Below, piece by piece: positions 1 to 6,915 of a stretch of 11,011 bases of DNA (its first letter is position 1; each line of letters starts with the position of its first letter). The notes below the pieces were generated by a model. It had not been told where the DNA came from. It ran no database searches and saw only the letters and a list, made by a program, of their open reading frames with translations. The DNA is taken from NCBI GenBank assembly GCA_937927445.1, contig CALAOB010000178.1, positions 1 to 11,011 on the forward strand, in the 5' to 3' direction. The stretch is from an uncultured Oribacterium sp. (lineage in GTDB: Bacteria > Bacillota > Clostridia > Lachnospirales > Lachnospiraceae). The position numbers and the translations under genes were made by a program.

Positions 1-1
1 G

Positions 2-436
2 TGTGTGGACACCGTGTCGATTCCGGTCATCGCGGCCGGCGGCATCGCAGATCACCGTCAGTTTAAGGCAGCCATGGCCCTCGGTGCCTGTGGCGTCCAG
101 ATCGGTACGGTGCTGCTTTCCGCAGAGGAGTGCCCGATCCATGAGAATTATAAGGCGGCGCTCCTGAAGTCACAGGGCAGTGACGCCATCGTGACCGGCC
201 GTATCGGCGGTACACCGGTGCGTGTACTGAAGAACCAGATGACCGTCGCCTACCTCAAGCAGGAGAAGGCCGGCGCTGATAAGATGGAGCTCGAGAAGTT
301 TACCCTGGGTTCCCTTCGCCGCGCCGTGTTTGAGGGCGATGTGAAGACCGGCTCCCTGATGGCAGGTCAGGTGTGCGGACAGCTGCATACGATTCGACCG
401 CTTGCGGAGATCCTCGAGGACATCTGTCAGGAGTAA
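2..436 (+). CDS. fabK: Enoyl-[ACP] reductase II FabK, C-terminal part
   Basis: This is the C-terminal portion (about 144 residues) of a FabK-type enoyl-ACP reductase. The reading frame is open at the left edge, so the start lies outside the window. FabK is an FMN-dependent TIM-barrel enzyme of the nitronate monooxygenase superfamily that carries out the last reduction of each fatty-acid elongation cycle in the cytoplasm. Visible family features are the phosphate-binding strand SIPVIAAGGIAD, the following segment GACGVQIGT, the NQMT segment, and the C-terminal GDVKTGSLMAGQ segment that helps close the flavin site. The full protein is usually a little over 300 residues, so somewhat less than half is present. 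The gene is followed on the same strand by fabD after 95 bases, which fits a FASII operon. An NAD(P)H:nitronate monooxygenase is the alternative by sequence alone, but the neighbours make FabK much more likely. Confidence 0.93.
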   Translation, partial: CVDTVSIPVIAAGGIADHRQFKAAMALGACGVQIGTVLLSAEECPIHENYKAALLKSQGSDAIVTGRIGGTPVRVLKNQMTVAYLKQEKAGADKMELEKFTLGSLRRAVFEGDVKTGSLMAGQVCGQLHTIRPLAEILEDICQE

Positions 437-486
437 GGCGAAGCGCGTTTCCCGACAGAACCGGTGGAAATGAGAAAGGATGCATC

Positions 487-511
487 TTCGATGGCGCAGG
501 CCGTCATCGAA
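487..511 (+). other. Small hairpin between fabK and fabD
   Basis: TTCGATG (487-493) and CATCGAA (505-511) form a perfect 7-bp stem with an 11-base loop in the 95-base gap before fabD. It lacks a T-tract, so it is not an intrinsic terminator. A transcript-processing or stability element is possible. The fabD ribosome binding site AAAGG (521-525) lies just after it. Confidence 0.35.
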
Positions 512-531
512 AGCAGATAGAAAGGTAGAAG

Positions 532-1590
532 ATGAAAACAGCATTTTTATACGCAGGACAGGGCAGCCAGCATGTCGGCATGGGTGCCGATCTGTACCGT
601 GATTATCCGGAGTTCCGCCGGGTGTTTGACAGTGTCAGCGATGCGCTTCAGCAGTATACGAAGAGTGAGGACTTCCGTAAGGAATTCGCGGGCGGCGAGG
701 GCGTCGATCCGAACTACGATCTCCACTGTCTCGTCTTTCAGGATCCGGATGGCGTCATCAACGAGACCCGTTACACTCAGCCGGCGATGGTAGCCTTTGC
801 CTGTGGTGTAACTGAGATTCTCCGTGTGCATGGCATCCGTCCGGATGTGACCGCCGGCCTTTCCCTCGGTGAGTATTCGGCACTCGAGGCGGCAGAGGTG
901 ATGGACGCAGAGACCACCGTAAACATGGTGGCCTTCCGTGGCGCCAGCATGGCGGCTGCGTCTGAGGGCATCGACTGCGGCATGAGCGCAGTGCTCGGTG
1001 TATCCGCCGAGGACCTCGAGACCGTCTGCCGTCAGGCACAGCTCGAGACCGGAAAGATCGTTTCGCTCTGCAACCTGAACTGCCCGGGACAGATCGTCAT
1101 CGGTGGTGAGAAGGAGGCGGTCGCGAAGGCATCCGAGATCATCAGCGCAAGCGGTAAGGGCAAGTGCATCCCGCTTCGTGTCTCCGGCCCGTTCCATACC
1201 GTTTTCATGAAGAGCGCCGGCGATGCACTCGCACGTTATTTTAAGAACATTCGCTTCCAGCGCCCGAAGTGCCCGGTGATGTTCAACTACCTCGGCGGGG
1301 CCTGTGAGGAGGTCAGCGCCTCCGTGGAGTCCACGACCGCGACGACCCTCGCCGGACTCCGTAAGGCGATCCCGGAGCTTCTCGAAGAGCAGGTGCAGAA
1401 GCCGGTCCGCATGGAGGCGATTCTCCGCGAGATGTTTGAGGACGGCGTAACGAACTTCATCGAGATCGGCCCGGGTCATACCCTCGCCGGCTTCGTAAAG
1501 AAGGTTGCCCGTGACATGGGCATCACGGAATTCACGGTCACCGCAATCGAGACTTCCGAGGACATCGCGAAGCTCTGTGCGGAGGCGTGA
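532..1590 (+). CDS. fabD: Malonyl-CoA:ACP transacylase FabD
   Basis: FabD transfers malonate from CoA to acyl carrier protein, supplying the extender unit for fatty-acid elongation. The N-terminal oxyanion-hole motif GQGSQ is at residues 9-13. The nucleophile elbow GLSLGEYS has the catalytic serine at about residue 111. The carboxylate-binding arginine of AFRG is near residue 136, and the catalytic histidine of SGPFHT is near residue 222. At 352 residues it is about 40 longer than typical FabD. The extra length lies mainly in two places: residues 40-70 (before YTQPA) and roughly 255-285, a Ser/Thr/Glu-rich stretch before the conserved QVQKPVRM region. The active-site core is intact. AAAGG sits 6 bases before the ATG. 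The gene lies between fabK and fabG on the same strand. Confidence 0.96.
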   Translation: MKTAFLYAGQGSQHVGMGADLYRDYPEFRRVFDSVSDALQQYTKSEDFRKEFAGGEGVDPNYDLHCLVFQDPDGVINETRYTQPAMVAFACGVTEILRVHGIRPDVTAGLSLGEYSALEAAEVMDAETTVNMVAFRGASMAAASEGIDCGMSAVLGVSAEDLETVCRQAQLETGKIVSLCNLNCPGQIVIGGEKEAVAKASEIISASGKGKCIPLRVSGPFHTVFMKSAGDALARYFKNIRFQRPKCPVMFNYLGGACEEVSASVESTTATTLAGLRKAIPELLEEQVQKPVRMEAILREMFEDGVTNFIEIGPGHTLAGFVKKVARDMGITEFTVTAIETSEDIAKLCAEA

Positions 1591-1751
1591 GTGAAGTACG
1601 AAAGTAGAAAATAGAAAGATAAGGCATCGTGGGCCCCGGCATGGAGAACAGCATTTTCGAAGTACGGTTCATACGGTACCGTCCCTCGATGACCAGCTTG
1701 ATTGAACGGAAGATAAACGTCACTGTGGAGAAACAGTGGGAGGAAAAACAC
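1591..1751 (+). promoter_or_regulatory. fabD-fabG leader with hairpin touching the fabG ribosome binding site
   Basis: These 161 bases are the longest gap inside the FASII cluster. They contain a perfect 10-bp palindrome ACGGTACCGT (1673-1682). A hairpin CACTGT (1721-1726) / ACAGTG (1733-1738) ends on the first base of the fabG Shine-Dalgarno run GGGAGGAA (1738-1745). No clear -35/-10 pair was seen. The fabG frame stays open back to 1629 but does not look like protein. Its likely role is in transcript processing or translation initiation, which is inference only. Confidence 0.4.
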
Positions 1752-2507
1752 ATGTCAGAATCGACAGAAAAGATCACGCGTGCCGCTCTCGTCACCGGTG
1801 CAGGCCGGGGCATCGGCCGTGCCATCGCGGTGGAGCTTGCGCGCCATGGCTATCACATCCTCGTGGATTACGCGGGCAATGCTTCCGCCGCCGAGGAAAC
1901 CGTCGCACTCTGCCAGGCGGAAGGCGTCGATGCCTTCGCTGTTCAGGCGGATGTATCCGATGAGGAGGCTGTAAAGGGCCTCGTAAAGAGTGCGCTTGAG
2001 CGCTTCGACCGCATCGACGTACTCATCAACAACGCGGGTATCACCCGCGATAATCTGATGCTGCGCATGAGCGCAGAGGACTTCGACCTCGTGATCGAGA
2101 AGAACCTGCGCGGTGCCTTCCTGATGACGAAGTACGTCGGGAAGGAAATGCTGCACCAGCGTTCCGGTCGCATCGTGAACATCTCCTCCGTCGTGGGCGT
2201 GCATGGCAATGCCGGCCAGGCAAACTATGCGGCTTCGAAGGCCGGTCTCATCGGCCTCACGAAGACGACCGCCCTCGAGTATGCGAGCCGCGGCATCACC
2301 GCAAACGCCATCGCCCCGGGCTTCATCGATACCGACATGACGAAGGTCCTGCCGGAAAAGGTGAAGGAAGCGATGCTGCAGCAGATCCCGCTTCGTCAGT
2401 TTGGAAGCCCGGAGGATGTCGCGAAGGCCGCGGCCTTCCTGGCATCGGACGACGCCCGTTACATCACCGCTCAGGTACTCGGTGTGGACGGCGGCATGGG
2501 CTGCTGA
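1752..2507 (+). CDS. fabG: 3-oxoacyl-[ACP] reductase FabG
   Basis: FabG is an NADPH-dependent short-chain dehydrogenase that reduces 3-oxoacyl-ACP to 3-hydroxyacyl-ACP. With the start chosen here it is 251 residues, the normal family length. The Rossmann motif TGAGRGIG is at residues 15-22 and NNAG at 93-96. The catalytic Asn is near 118, Ser near 146, Tyr at 159 and Lys at 163 (NYAASK). The protein ends in the usual VDGGMG tail. The ATG at 1752 is preferred over the upstream ATG at 1629 because GGGAGGAA lies 6 bases before it and the family begins here; the extra 41 residues would be unlike any FabG N-terminus. Context between fabD and fabF identifies it as the fatty-acid enzyme rather than another SDR. 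Confidence 0.96.
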   Translation: MSESTEKITRAALVTGAGRGIGRAIAVELARHGYHILVDYAGNASAAEETVALCQAEGVDAFAVQADVSDEEAVKGLVKSALERFDRIDVLINNAGITRDNLMLRMSAEDFDLVIEKNLRGAFLMTKYVGKEMLHQRSGRIVNISSVVGVHGNAGQANYAASKAGLIGLTKTTALEYASRGITANAIAPGFIDTDMTKVLPEKVKEAMLQQIPLRQFGSPEDVAKAAAFLASDDARYITAQVLGVDGGMGC

Positions 2508-2539
2508 TGTTGTATATATATATAATATAGGAGAACACA

Positions 2540-3835
2540 ATGAATAAACGTAGAGTCGTCGTCACCGGTCTCGGTACGGTAAATCCGACCGGAAATAATA
2601 CAGAGACTTCCTGGGCAGCCGTCCGCGCCGGACAGTGCGGTATCGGCCCGATCACCCATTTCGATACAGAGAACTTCACGGTCAAGCTCGCCGGTGAGGT
2701 AAAGGACTTCGATCCGTCCGCCATCATCGACCGTCGTGAGCAGAAGCATATGTCCCGCTATGCGCAGTTCGCCATCGTGGCCGCCGAGGAGGCGATCCGC
2801 GAGAGCGGCATCCTCAGCGCAGCGGAGCTGAAGACCTCCGACGAAGCCACCGACGCAGAGGGCGCCGGCATTGGCCCGAAGGAATATGAACCGAGCCGTA
2901 TGGGCGTCATCATCTCCTCCGGTATCGGCGGCCTCAGCACCATCGAGGAGGAGCACACGAAGGCCCTGAAGCGTGGCTTCGAGCGCGTGTCTCCGTTCTT
3001 CATTCCGATGGCGATCTCCAACATGGCGGCAGCGAACGTGGCCATCCGTCACGGCTTCAAGGGCATGTGCACCTGTCCGGTGACCGCATGTGCCGGCGGC
3101 TCGAACGCCATCGGTGATGCCTTCCACCGTATCCGCGATGGCTACGAGGACGTCATGGTGGCCGGCGGCACCGAGGCAAGCATCACCGAGCTCGGCATCG
3201 GCGGCTTCGCCAGCATGCGTGCCCTCTGTTCTGCAACCGACCCGAAGCGTGCGAGCATCCCGTTCGATCAGGAGCGCGGCGGCTTCGTCATGGGTGAGGG
3301 TGCCGGTATCCTGGTGCTCGAGGAGCGTGAGCACGCGCTTCACCGCGGCGCGAAGATCCTCGCAGAGATTGTCGGCTACGGCGCAAACTGCGACGCTTAC
3401 CACATCACGAGCCCGAATCCGGAGGGTGAGGGCGGTGCCGACTGCATGCGCCTCGCCATCGCGGATGCCGGTATCCAGCCGGAGGAGATCTCCTACATCA
3501 ATGCGCACGGTACCTCCACGCATCTGAACGATGCCTGTGAGACGAAGGCCATCAAGGCGGTCTTCGGGGCGAAGGCTTACGAGATCCCGGTTTCCTCTAC
3601 GAAGTCGATGACCGGCCACCTGCTCGGTGCCGCCGGCGGCGTTGAGGCCCTCTTCAGCGTAAAGGCGCTCGAGGAGCAGTTCATCCCGGCGACCATCAAC
3701 TACCAGGTGCCGGATCCGGAGTGCGATCTCGACATCGTGCCGAACGAAGGACGTGAGGCGAAGCTCGACTATGTACTCTCGAACTCCCTCGGCTTCGGCG
3801 GCCACAACGCCTGCCTGATTTTCCGGAAGGCCTGA
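2540..3835 (+). CDS. fabF: 3-oxoacyl-[ACP] synthase II FabF
   Basis: FabF performs the decarboxylative condensation of malonyl-ACP with the growing acyl-ACP. The thiolase-fold catalytic set is complete: Cys184 in VTACAGGSNA, His323 in NAHGTSTHLND, Lys355 in SSTKSMTGH, and His360. The protein is 431 residues against about 412 for typical FabF. The extra roughly 20 residues sit before the catalytic Cys, at about residues 93-115, as an acidic, alanine-rich insertion; the spacing between the Cys and the two His residues is that of the family. AGGAG (2529-2533) precedes the ATG by 6 bases. The 32-base gap after fabG contains a (TA)6 run. The stop lies 11 bases before fabZ, so the two are almost certainly co-transcribed. 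Confidence 0.97.
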   Translation: MNKRRVVVTGLGTVNPTGNNTETSWAAVRAGQCGIGPITHFDTENFTVKLAGEVKDFDPSAIIDRREQKHMSRYAQFAIVAAEEAIRESGILSAAELKTSDEATDAEGAGIGPKEYEPSRMGVIISSGIGGLSTIEEEHTKALKRGFERVSPFFIPMAISNMAAANVAIRHGFKGMCTCPVTACAGGSNAIGDAFHRIRDGYEDVMVAGGTEASITELGIGGFASMRALCSATDPKRASIPFDQERGGFVMGEGAGILVLEEREHALHRGAKILAEIVGYGANCDAYHITSPNPEGEGGADCMRLAIADAGIQPEEISYINAHGTSTHLNDACETKAIKAVFGAKAYEIPVSSTKSMTGHLLGAAGGVEALFSVKALEEQFIPATINYQVPDPECDLDIVPNEGREAKLDYVLSNSLGFGGHNACLIFRKA

Positions 3836-3846
3836 AAGGAGACCGT

Positions 3847-4383
3847 ATGACAGAAGAGATGAACACAAACCCGTCTGTTTCCGAGGCCAATGCTGAGATG
3901 CACGCTTCTTCGGGCGCAGGCGAAAACGCAGCCGCGGTCGAGGCGGCACGTACCGTGCAGCCGCTCAGTGTCGATGAAATCAAGGAGATCATCCCGCACC
4001 GCTATCCGTTCCTTCTGATCGATCAGGTGGTGGATTATGAGCCGGGAAAGTTCGCCGATGCACGGAAGTGCGTGACGGTGAACGAGCCCTTCTTCCAGGG
4101 CCACTTCCCGCAGTATCCGGTGATGCCGGGTGTCCTCATCATCGAGGCCCTCGCACAGACCGGCGCGGTCGCGCTCCTCAGTATGCCGGAGAATAAGGGA
4201 AAGATCGCCCTCTTCGGCGGCATCAAAAACGCCCGCTTCAAGAAGCAGGTACGTCCGGGCGACGTCCTCGAGCTCCACTGTGAGCTCACCCGCATGCACG
4301 GCCCGGTCGGCATGGGCACCGCCGTCGCTACCGTCAACGGAAAAACCGCTGTACAGGCGGAGCTCACCTTCGCGGTACAGTAG
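3847..4383 (+). CDS. fabZ: 3-hydroxyacyl-[ACP] dehydratase FabZ with N-terminal extension
   Basis: FabZ dehydrates 3-hydroxyacyl-ACP to trans-2-enoyl-ACP in a hot-dog fold dimer. The domain starts at about residue 40 (LSVDEIKEIIPHRYPFLLID). Catalytic His86 in FQGHFP and Glu100 in MPGVLIIEALAQTG have the 14-residue spacing of characterised FabZ enzymes. The C-terminal part with KNARFKKQVRPGD is normal. The protein is 178 residues against about 140-150 usually, because of a 38-residue N-terminal stretch rich in Glu, Ala, Ser and Asn that looks disordered. The start is supported by AAAGGAG directly after the fabF stop, with normal spacing to this ATG, so the extension appears to be translated. 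FabA is unlikely, since the hallmark HRYPFLLID is FabZ-type. Confidence 0.95.
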   Translation: MTEEMNTNPSVSEANAEMHASSGAGENAAAVEAARTVQPLSVDEIKEIIPHRYPFLLIDQVVDYEPGKFADARKCVTVNEPFFQGHFPQYPVMPGVLIIEALAQTGAVALLSMPENKGKIALFGGIKNARFKKQVRPGDVLELHCELTRMHGPVGMGTAVATVNGKTAVQAELTFAVQ

Positions 4384-4412
4384 GAAAATTTACAGCCCTC
4401 GGGCCTCTCATG

Positions 4413-4460
4413 GAGCGCGACACAGAAATCCAGCTTTCACTGTATTTTTGTGTTGCGCTC
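4413..4460 (+). repeat. 16-bp inverted repeat upstream of the marR -10
   Basis: The left arm (4413-4428, GAGCGCGACACAGAAA) pairs along its whole length with the right arm (4445-4460, TTTTTGTGTTGCGCTC), using 14 Watson-Crick and 2 G-U pairs around a 16-base loop. The right arm ends 4 bases before the TATAAT box at 4465. No T-run follows it, so it is not a normal intrinsic terminator for the fab operon. As DNA it would cover the -35 area of the regulator promoter. As RNA in read-through transcripts it would be a strong hairpin at the end of the fabZ message. The function is inferred. Confidence 0.6.
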
Positions 4461-4470
4461 GTGTTATAAT
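4442..4470 (+). promoter_or_regulatory. Probable extended -10 promoter of the MarR-family gene
   Basis: A perfect TATAAT (4465-4470) is preceded by TG one base upstream (TGTTATAAT), giving an extended -10. The hexamer at the expected -35 distance (GTATTT, 4442-4447) is poor, which is common with extended -10 promoters. Transcription would begin near 4477, about 35 bases before the marR ATG. An imperfect palindrome TTATCAGAT/ATTTAGTAA (about 4478-4495) at the predicted start could be an autoregulatory site, but only 6 of 9 positions match. Confidence 0.6.
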
Positions 4471-4511
4471 CCGCTTGTTATCAGATATTTAGTAAAAGGA
4501 AAAGGTGCTAC

Positions 4512-4970
4512 ATGCTGAACCAGTCCATCGCCGATCTTTATAATCGCTTCCGTATCCACTTCTACAAGCGGGTTTTTTCGAAGGGGAGCAGCTGTGATGA
4601 GTCGCTGACCTCCGTCGAGGCTTTCAGTCTCGAGTGCATCAAGGCGCTCGGGGAGCCGACGGTGGCGGAGTTTGCGAAGATGATGGGTATTTCGGCACCG
4701 AACGCGGCCTATAAGGTCAATGCACTCGTCCAGAAGGGTTACATCGAGAAGGTGCAGTCCGACGAAGACCACCGCGAGTTCTACCTCCACCCGACGGAAA
4801 AGCTCGAGAACTACTATCACCGCAGCTATCAGTTTCTCGATGAAGTCGTGAAGCGTTTCGAGGATCGATTCTCTGCAGAGGACCTCGCGAAGCTCGATGA
4901 GATGCTGCAGGTCATCACGAAGGAGATGATCCCGGAGCTCGACCCGGAGCATATCAAGAAGCGGGAGTGA
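4512..4970 (+). CDS. MarR-family transcriptional regulator, possibly FabT-like
   Basis: This is a 152-residue winged-helix regulator of the MarR type. Residues about 40-75 (CIKALGEPTVAEFAKMMG, then ISAPNAAYKVNALVQKGYIE) form the helix-turn-helix. The wing follows with SDEDHREFYLHPTEK, where the D-x-R-like wing tip is DHRE. Long flanking helices serve dimerisation. In Firmicutes a MarR protein encoded with the FASII genes (FabT) binds DNA with acyl-ACP as co-repressor and represses the cluster. The position right after fabZ suggests that role, but FabT is usually first in the cluster and here it comes last with its own promoter. AAAGG (4501-4505) precedes the ATG. I call the family confidently and the FabT function only tentatively. 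Confidence 0.88.
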   Translation: MLNQSIADLYNRFRIHFYKRVFSKGSSCDESLTSVEAFSLECIKALGEPTVAEFAKMMGISAPNAAYKVNALVQKGYIEKVQSDEDHREFYLHPTEKLENYYHRSYQFLDEVVKRFEDRFSAEDLAKLDEMLQVITKEMIPELDPEHIKKRE

Positions 4971-4978
4971 TCAAAGCG

Positions 4979-5050
4979 ATGACAGCCCCTGAACGTTGTA
5001 AGAGCTCCGCCATGGATGAGCTGCTGGCGGAAATCAATGTGAACAAGTGA
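4979..5050 (+). CDS. Possible 23-residue small ORF after marR
   Basis: An ATG 8 bases after the marR stop opens a 23-codon frame ending at TGA 5048-5050. It begins MTAPERCKSS and ends MDELLAEINVNK. GGGAG overlapping the marR stop lies about 11 bases upstream, so translation could be coupled. It ends 11 bases before the terminator stem, meaning it would be on the same transcript. I recognise no family. It may be a real small protein or chance. Confidence 0.25.
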   Translation: MTAPERCKSSAMDELLAEINVNK

Positions 5051-5061
5051 AGAGAAATATC

Positions 5062-5104
5062 AACCGGCTTTTTGTGCTATCAGCACAAAACAGGCCGGTT
5101 TTTT
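5062..5104 (+). terminator. Intrinsic terminator after marR
   Basis: AACCGGC (5062-5068) pairs with GCCGGTT (5094-5100), and TTTTGTGC (5070-5077) pairs with GCACAAAA (5083-5090). A small internal loop lies between the two stems, the apical loop has 5 bases, and the T-run continues to 5104. It ends the FASII/marR transcription unit and isolates it from uxaB. Confidence 0.9.
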
Positions 5105-5155
5105 CGTTTCTTTTGACGAATTCTGTATTTCTTCGGTGGAATTCTGATTTTCTGA

Positions 5156-5184
5156 TTGACATATTTTGCGAAGAAGCATATATT
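5156..5184 (+). promoter_or_regulatory. Sigma-A type promoter of uxaB-uxaA
   Basis: A perfect -35 TTGACA (5156-5161) is followed by exactly 17 bases and then a -10 TATATT (5179-5184). Transcription would start near 5191, in the middle of the adjoining palindrome, leaving a leader of about 90 bases before uxaB. It is the best promoter in the window. Confidence 0.9.
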
Positions 5185-5205
5185 TTATGTAAGCGCTTAC
5201 ATAAA
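5184..5205 (+). promoter_or_regulatory. LacI/CcpA-family operator (cre-like) at the uxaB start site
   Basis: This is a perfect 22-bp palindrome centred between 5194 and 5195. Its 14-bp core TGTAAGCGCTTACA (5188-5201) fits the CcpA catabolite-responsive element consensus TGWAARCGYTWNCW at every position. It also has the central CG and A/T-rich flanks typical of LacI-family operators in general. It touches the last base of the -10 box and covers the predicted transcription start, so binding should block initiation. The ligand could be CcpA with HPr-Ser-P, or a dedicated hexuronate repressor of the LacI family. The perfect symmetry slightly favours a dedicated repressor. Confidence 0.85.
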
Positions 5206-5279
5206 TGACGGGGAAGGCCTGTATGTGAGCAAGGGTATCGATTTTTAGAGCATTTTACAGTTGAAAGGAACGAATCAAA

Positions 5280-6773
5280 ATGGAGAAGTTAAATTATCAG
5301 GTACTTGAGCAGTCTGGTTATCAGGGATATGTCCTGAAGGATGCACCTGTGAAGGTGATGCAGTTTGGTGAGGGTAATTTCCTCCGTGCATTCGTTGACT
5401 ATTTCTTCGATATGGCAAACGAGCATGCGAACTGGAACGGTAAGGTAACCCTCGTTCAGCCGATCGCACAGGGCCTCACCGAGTACGTCAATGCGCAGGA
5501 GGGCCTCTACACCCTGTACCTTCGTGGTTCTGAGAATGGCCAGAAGGTAAACAACAAGCGTGTGATCTCCGCGGTCAAGGACTGCATCAATCCGTACACC
5601 GCAGAGGGCTTTAAGGCACTTCTGGATCTCGCAAAGTCCGACGATCTCGAGTACATCGTTTCGAACACCACGGAGGCGGGTATCGTCTATGATCCGGACA
5701 CGAAGTTCGATCAGGAGCCACCGGTTTCTTTCCCTGGTAAGATGACGAGAGTGCTCTATGAGCGTTTCAAGGCCGGTAAGGGCGGCGTGGTCGTTCTTTC
5801 CTGCGAGCTGATCGACGCCAACGGCCAGGTGCTGAAGCAGATCGTAAACCGCCACATCGATGAGTGGGGCCTCGGCGAGGACTTCAAGAACTGGGTAAAC
5901 GAGGAGGTTCTGTTCTGTTCCACACTCGTAGACCGTATCGTTCCGGGCCGTATCCGCGATCCGAAGGAGGTTGCAGAGCTCGATGCGGAGAATGGTTACA
6001 CAGATCCGCTGACCGATGTCGGCGAGGTATTCGGTGTATGGTACATCGAGGGACCGAAGGAGCTCGAGGACAAGCTTCCGTTCAAGAAGGCCGGCGTTAA
6101 TGTTCACGTCGTTCCGGAGGTTGCTCCTTATAAGAAGAGAAAGGTAAGAATCCTGAACGGTGCACACACCGGTTTCGTACTTGGTGCATACCTTGCAGGC
6201 TTCGACATCGTGCGTGACTGCATGCACGACGAGGTGATCCGTGACTACATGAACAAGATGCTCCAGGATGAGATCATCCCGATCCTTCCGCTCGATAAGG
6301 AGGACTGCGAGAAGTTCGCGTCTGCGGTTGAGGATCGTTTCAACAACCCGTTCGTCGATCACCAGCTGATGAGCATTTCCCTCAACTCTACTTCGAAGTG
6401 GAGAGCGAGAAATATGCCTTCCTTCCTCGAGTATGTCGAGAAGTTCGGTAAGCTTCCGGCTGTGCTCACCATGAGCTTCGCTGCGTATATGGCATTCTTC
6501 AGCAACGATATCCAGCGTCGTGAGGAGGATGGTCTCGTATGCAAGCGTCCGGCAGGCAATGAGTACAAGGTTCAGGACGATGCGTTCGTTCTCGACTTCT
6601 ACTTCGCACACAAGGATGACGATGTGAAGACCCTCGTACACGCTGTGATGACCAACACCGAGTTCTGGGGCCAGGATCTCACCGAGATCGCCGGCTTCGA
6701 GGAGGCGACGGTAAAGAACCTCGCCCTCATCCGTGAGCAGGGTGCCAAGGCGGCTTACGCAAGCGTACTGTAA
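5280..6773 (+). CDS. uxaB: Tagaturonate reductase (altronate oxidoreductase) UxaB
   Basis: UxaB reduces D-tagaturonate to D-altronate with NADH in the galacturonate degradation pathway. At 497 residues it matches the family (about 480-500), a branch of the long-chain mannitol dehydrogenase superfamily. The N-terminal Rossmann region contains FGEGNFLRAFVDYFFD (residues 29-44). SNTTEAGI (128-135) and STLVDRIVPGRI (from residue 214) are characteristic. The catalytic Lys288, Asn293 and His296 have the K-x4-N-x2-H pattern in KVRILNGAHTGFVLGAY. The ATG is preceded by AAAGGA at normal distance. Codon use is a little less GC-rich than the fab genes, with some AGA arginine codons, but not enough to argue for recent transfer. 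Pairing with uxaA excludes mannitol or fructuronate dehydrogenase as first choice. Confidence 0.94.
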   Translation: MEKLNYQVLEQSGYQGYVLKDAPVKVMQFGEGNFLRAFVDYFFDMANEHANWNGKVTLVQPIAQGLTEYVNAQEGLYTLYLRGSENGQKVNNKRVISAVKDCINPYTAEGFKALLDLAKSDDLEYIVSNTTEAGIVYDPDTKFDQEPPVSFPGKMTRVLYERFKAGKGGVVVLSCELIDANGQVLKQIVNRHIDEWGLGEDFKNWVNEEVLFCSTLVDRIVPGRIRDPKEVAELDAENGYTDPLTDVGEVFGVWYIEGPKELEDKLPFKKAGVNVHVVPEVAPYKKRKVRILNGAHTGFVLGAYLAGFDIVRDCMHDEVIRDYMNKMLQDEIIPILPLDKEDCEKFASAVEDRFNNPFVDHQLMSISLNSTSKWRARNMPSFLEYVEKFGKLPAVLTMSFAAYMAFFSNDIQRREEDGLVCKRPAGNEYKVQDDAFVLDFYFAHKDDDVKTLVHAVMTNTEFWGQDLTEIAGFEEATVKNLALIREQGAKAAYASVL

Positions 6774-6915
6774 AGTAAACCATTCGGCACATATGCCTTT
6801 CGGAAGCGCCGGGAAGCATATCGTCGAGGACAGCATAGAAAACAATCGAACAGCGGCTTCGCATCGCGGACAGTCTATCGTACGTGATGCGGATTCGTTC
6901 AATGCTTACATCATC

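Noticed and set aside
547..1479. 310-codon open frame on the minus strand opposite fabD
   Set aside because: This is a shadow of a confidently identified gene, with no initiation signal.
1629..1751. N-terminal extension of FabG from an upstream ATG
   Set aside because: The extra 41 residues resemble no FabG, and the strong ribosome binding site directly precedes the ATG at 1752.
2513..2526. (TA)6 tract with a perfect TATAAT, possible internal promoter or phase-variable tract before fabF
   Set aside because: There is no -35 at a workable distance, and transcription would start on the fabF ribosome binding site. It is too short to argue for slippage.
2471..3949. 492-codon open frame on the minus strand opposite fabF
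   Set aside because: It is the mirror image of fabF, which has all catalytic residues; the opposite-strand product is low-complexity Arg/Ala/Gly/His-rich without motifs.
5289..6902. 537-codon open frame on the minus strand opposite uxaB
   Set aside because: It is a by-product of uxaB codon bias (frequent CTC, GAG and similar codons leave the opposite strand free of stops). It has no ribosome binding site and no family features, and uxaB is certain.
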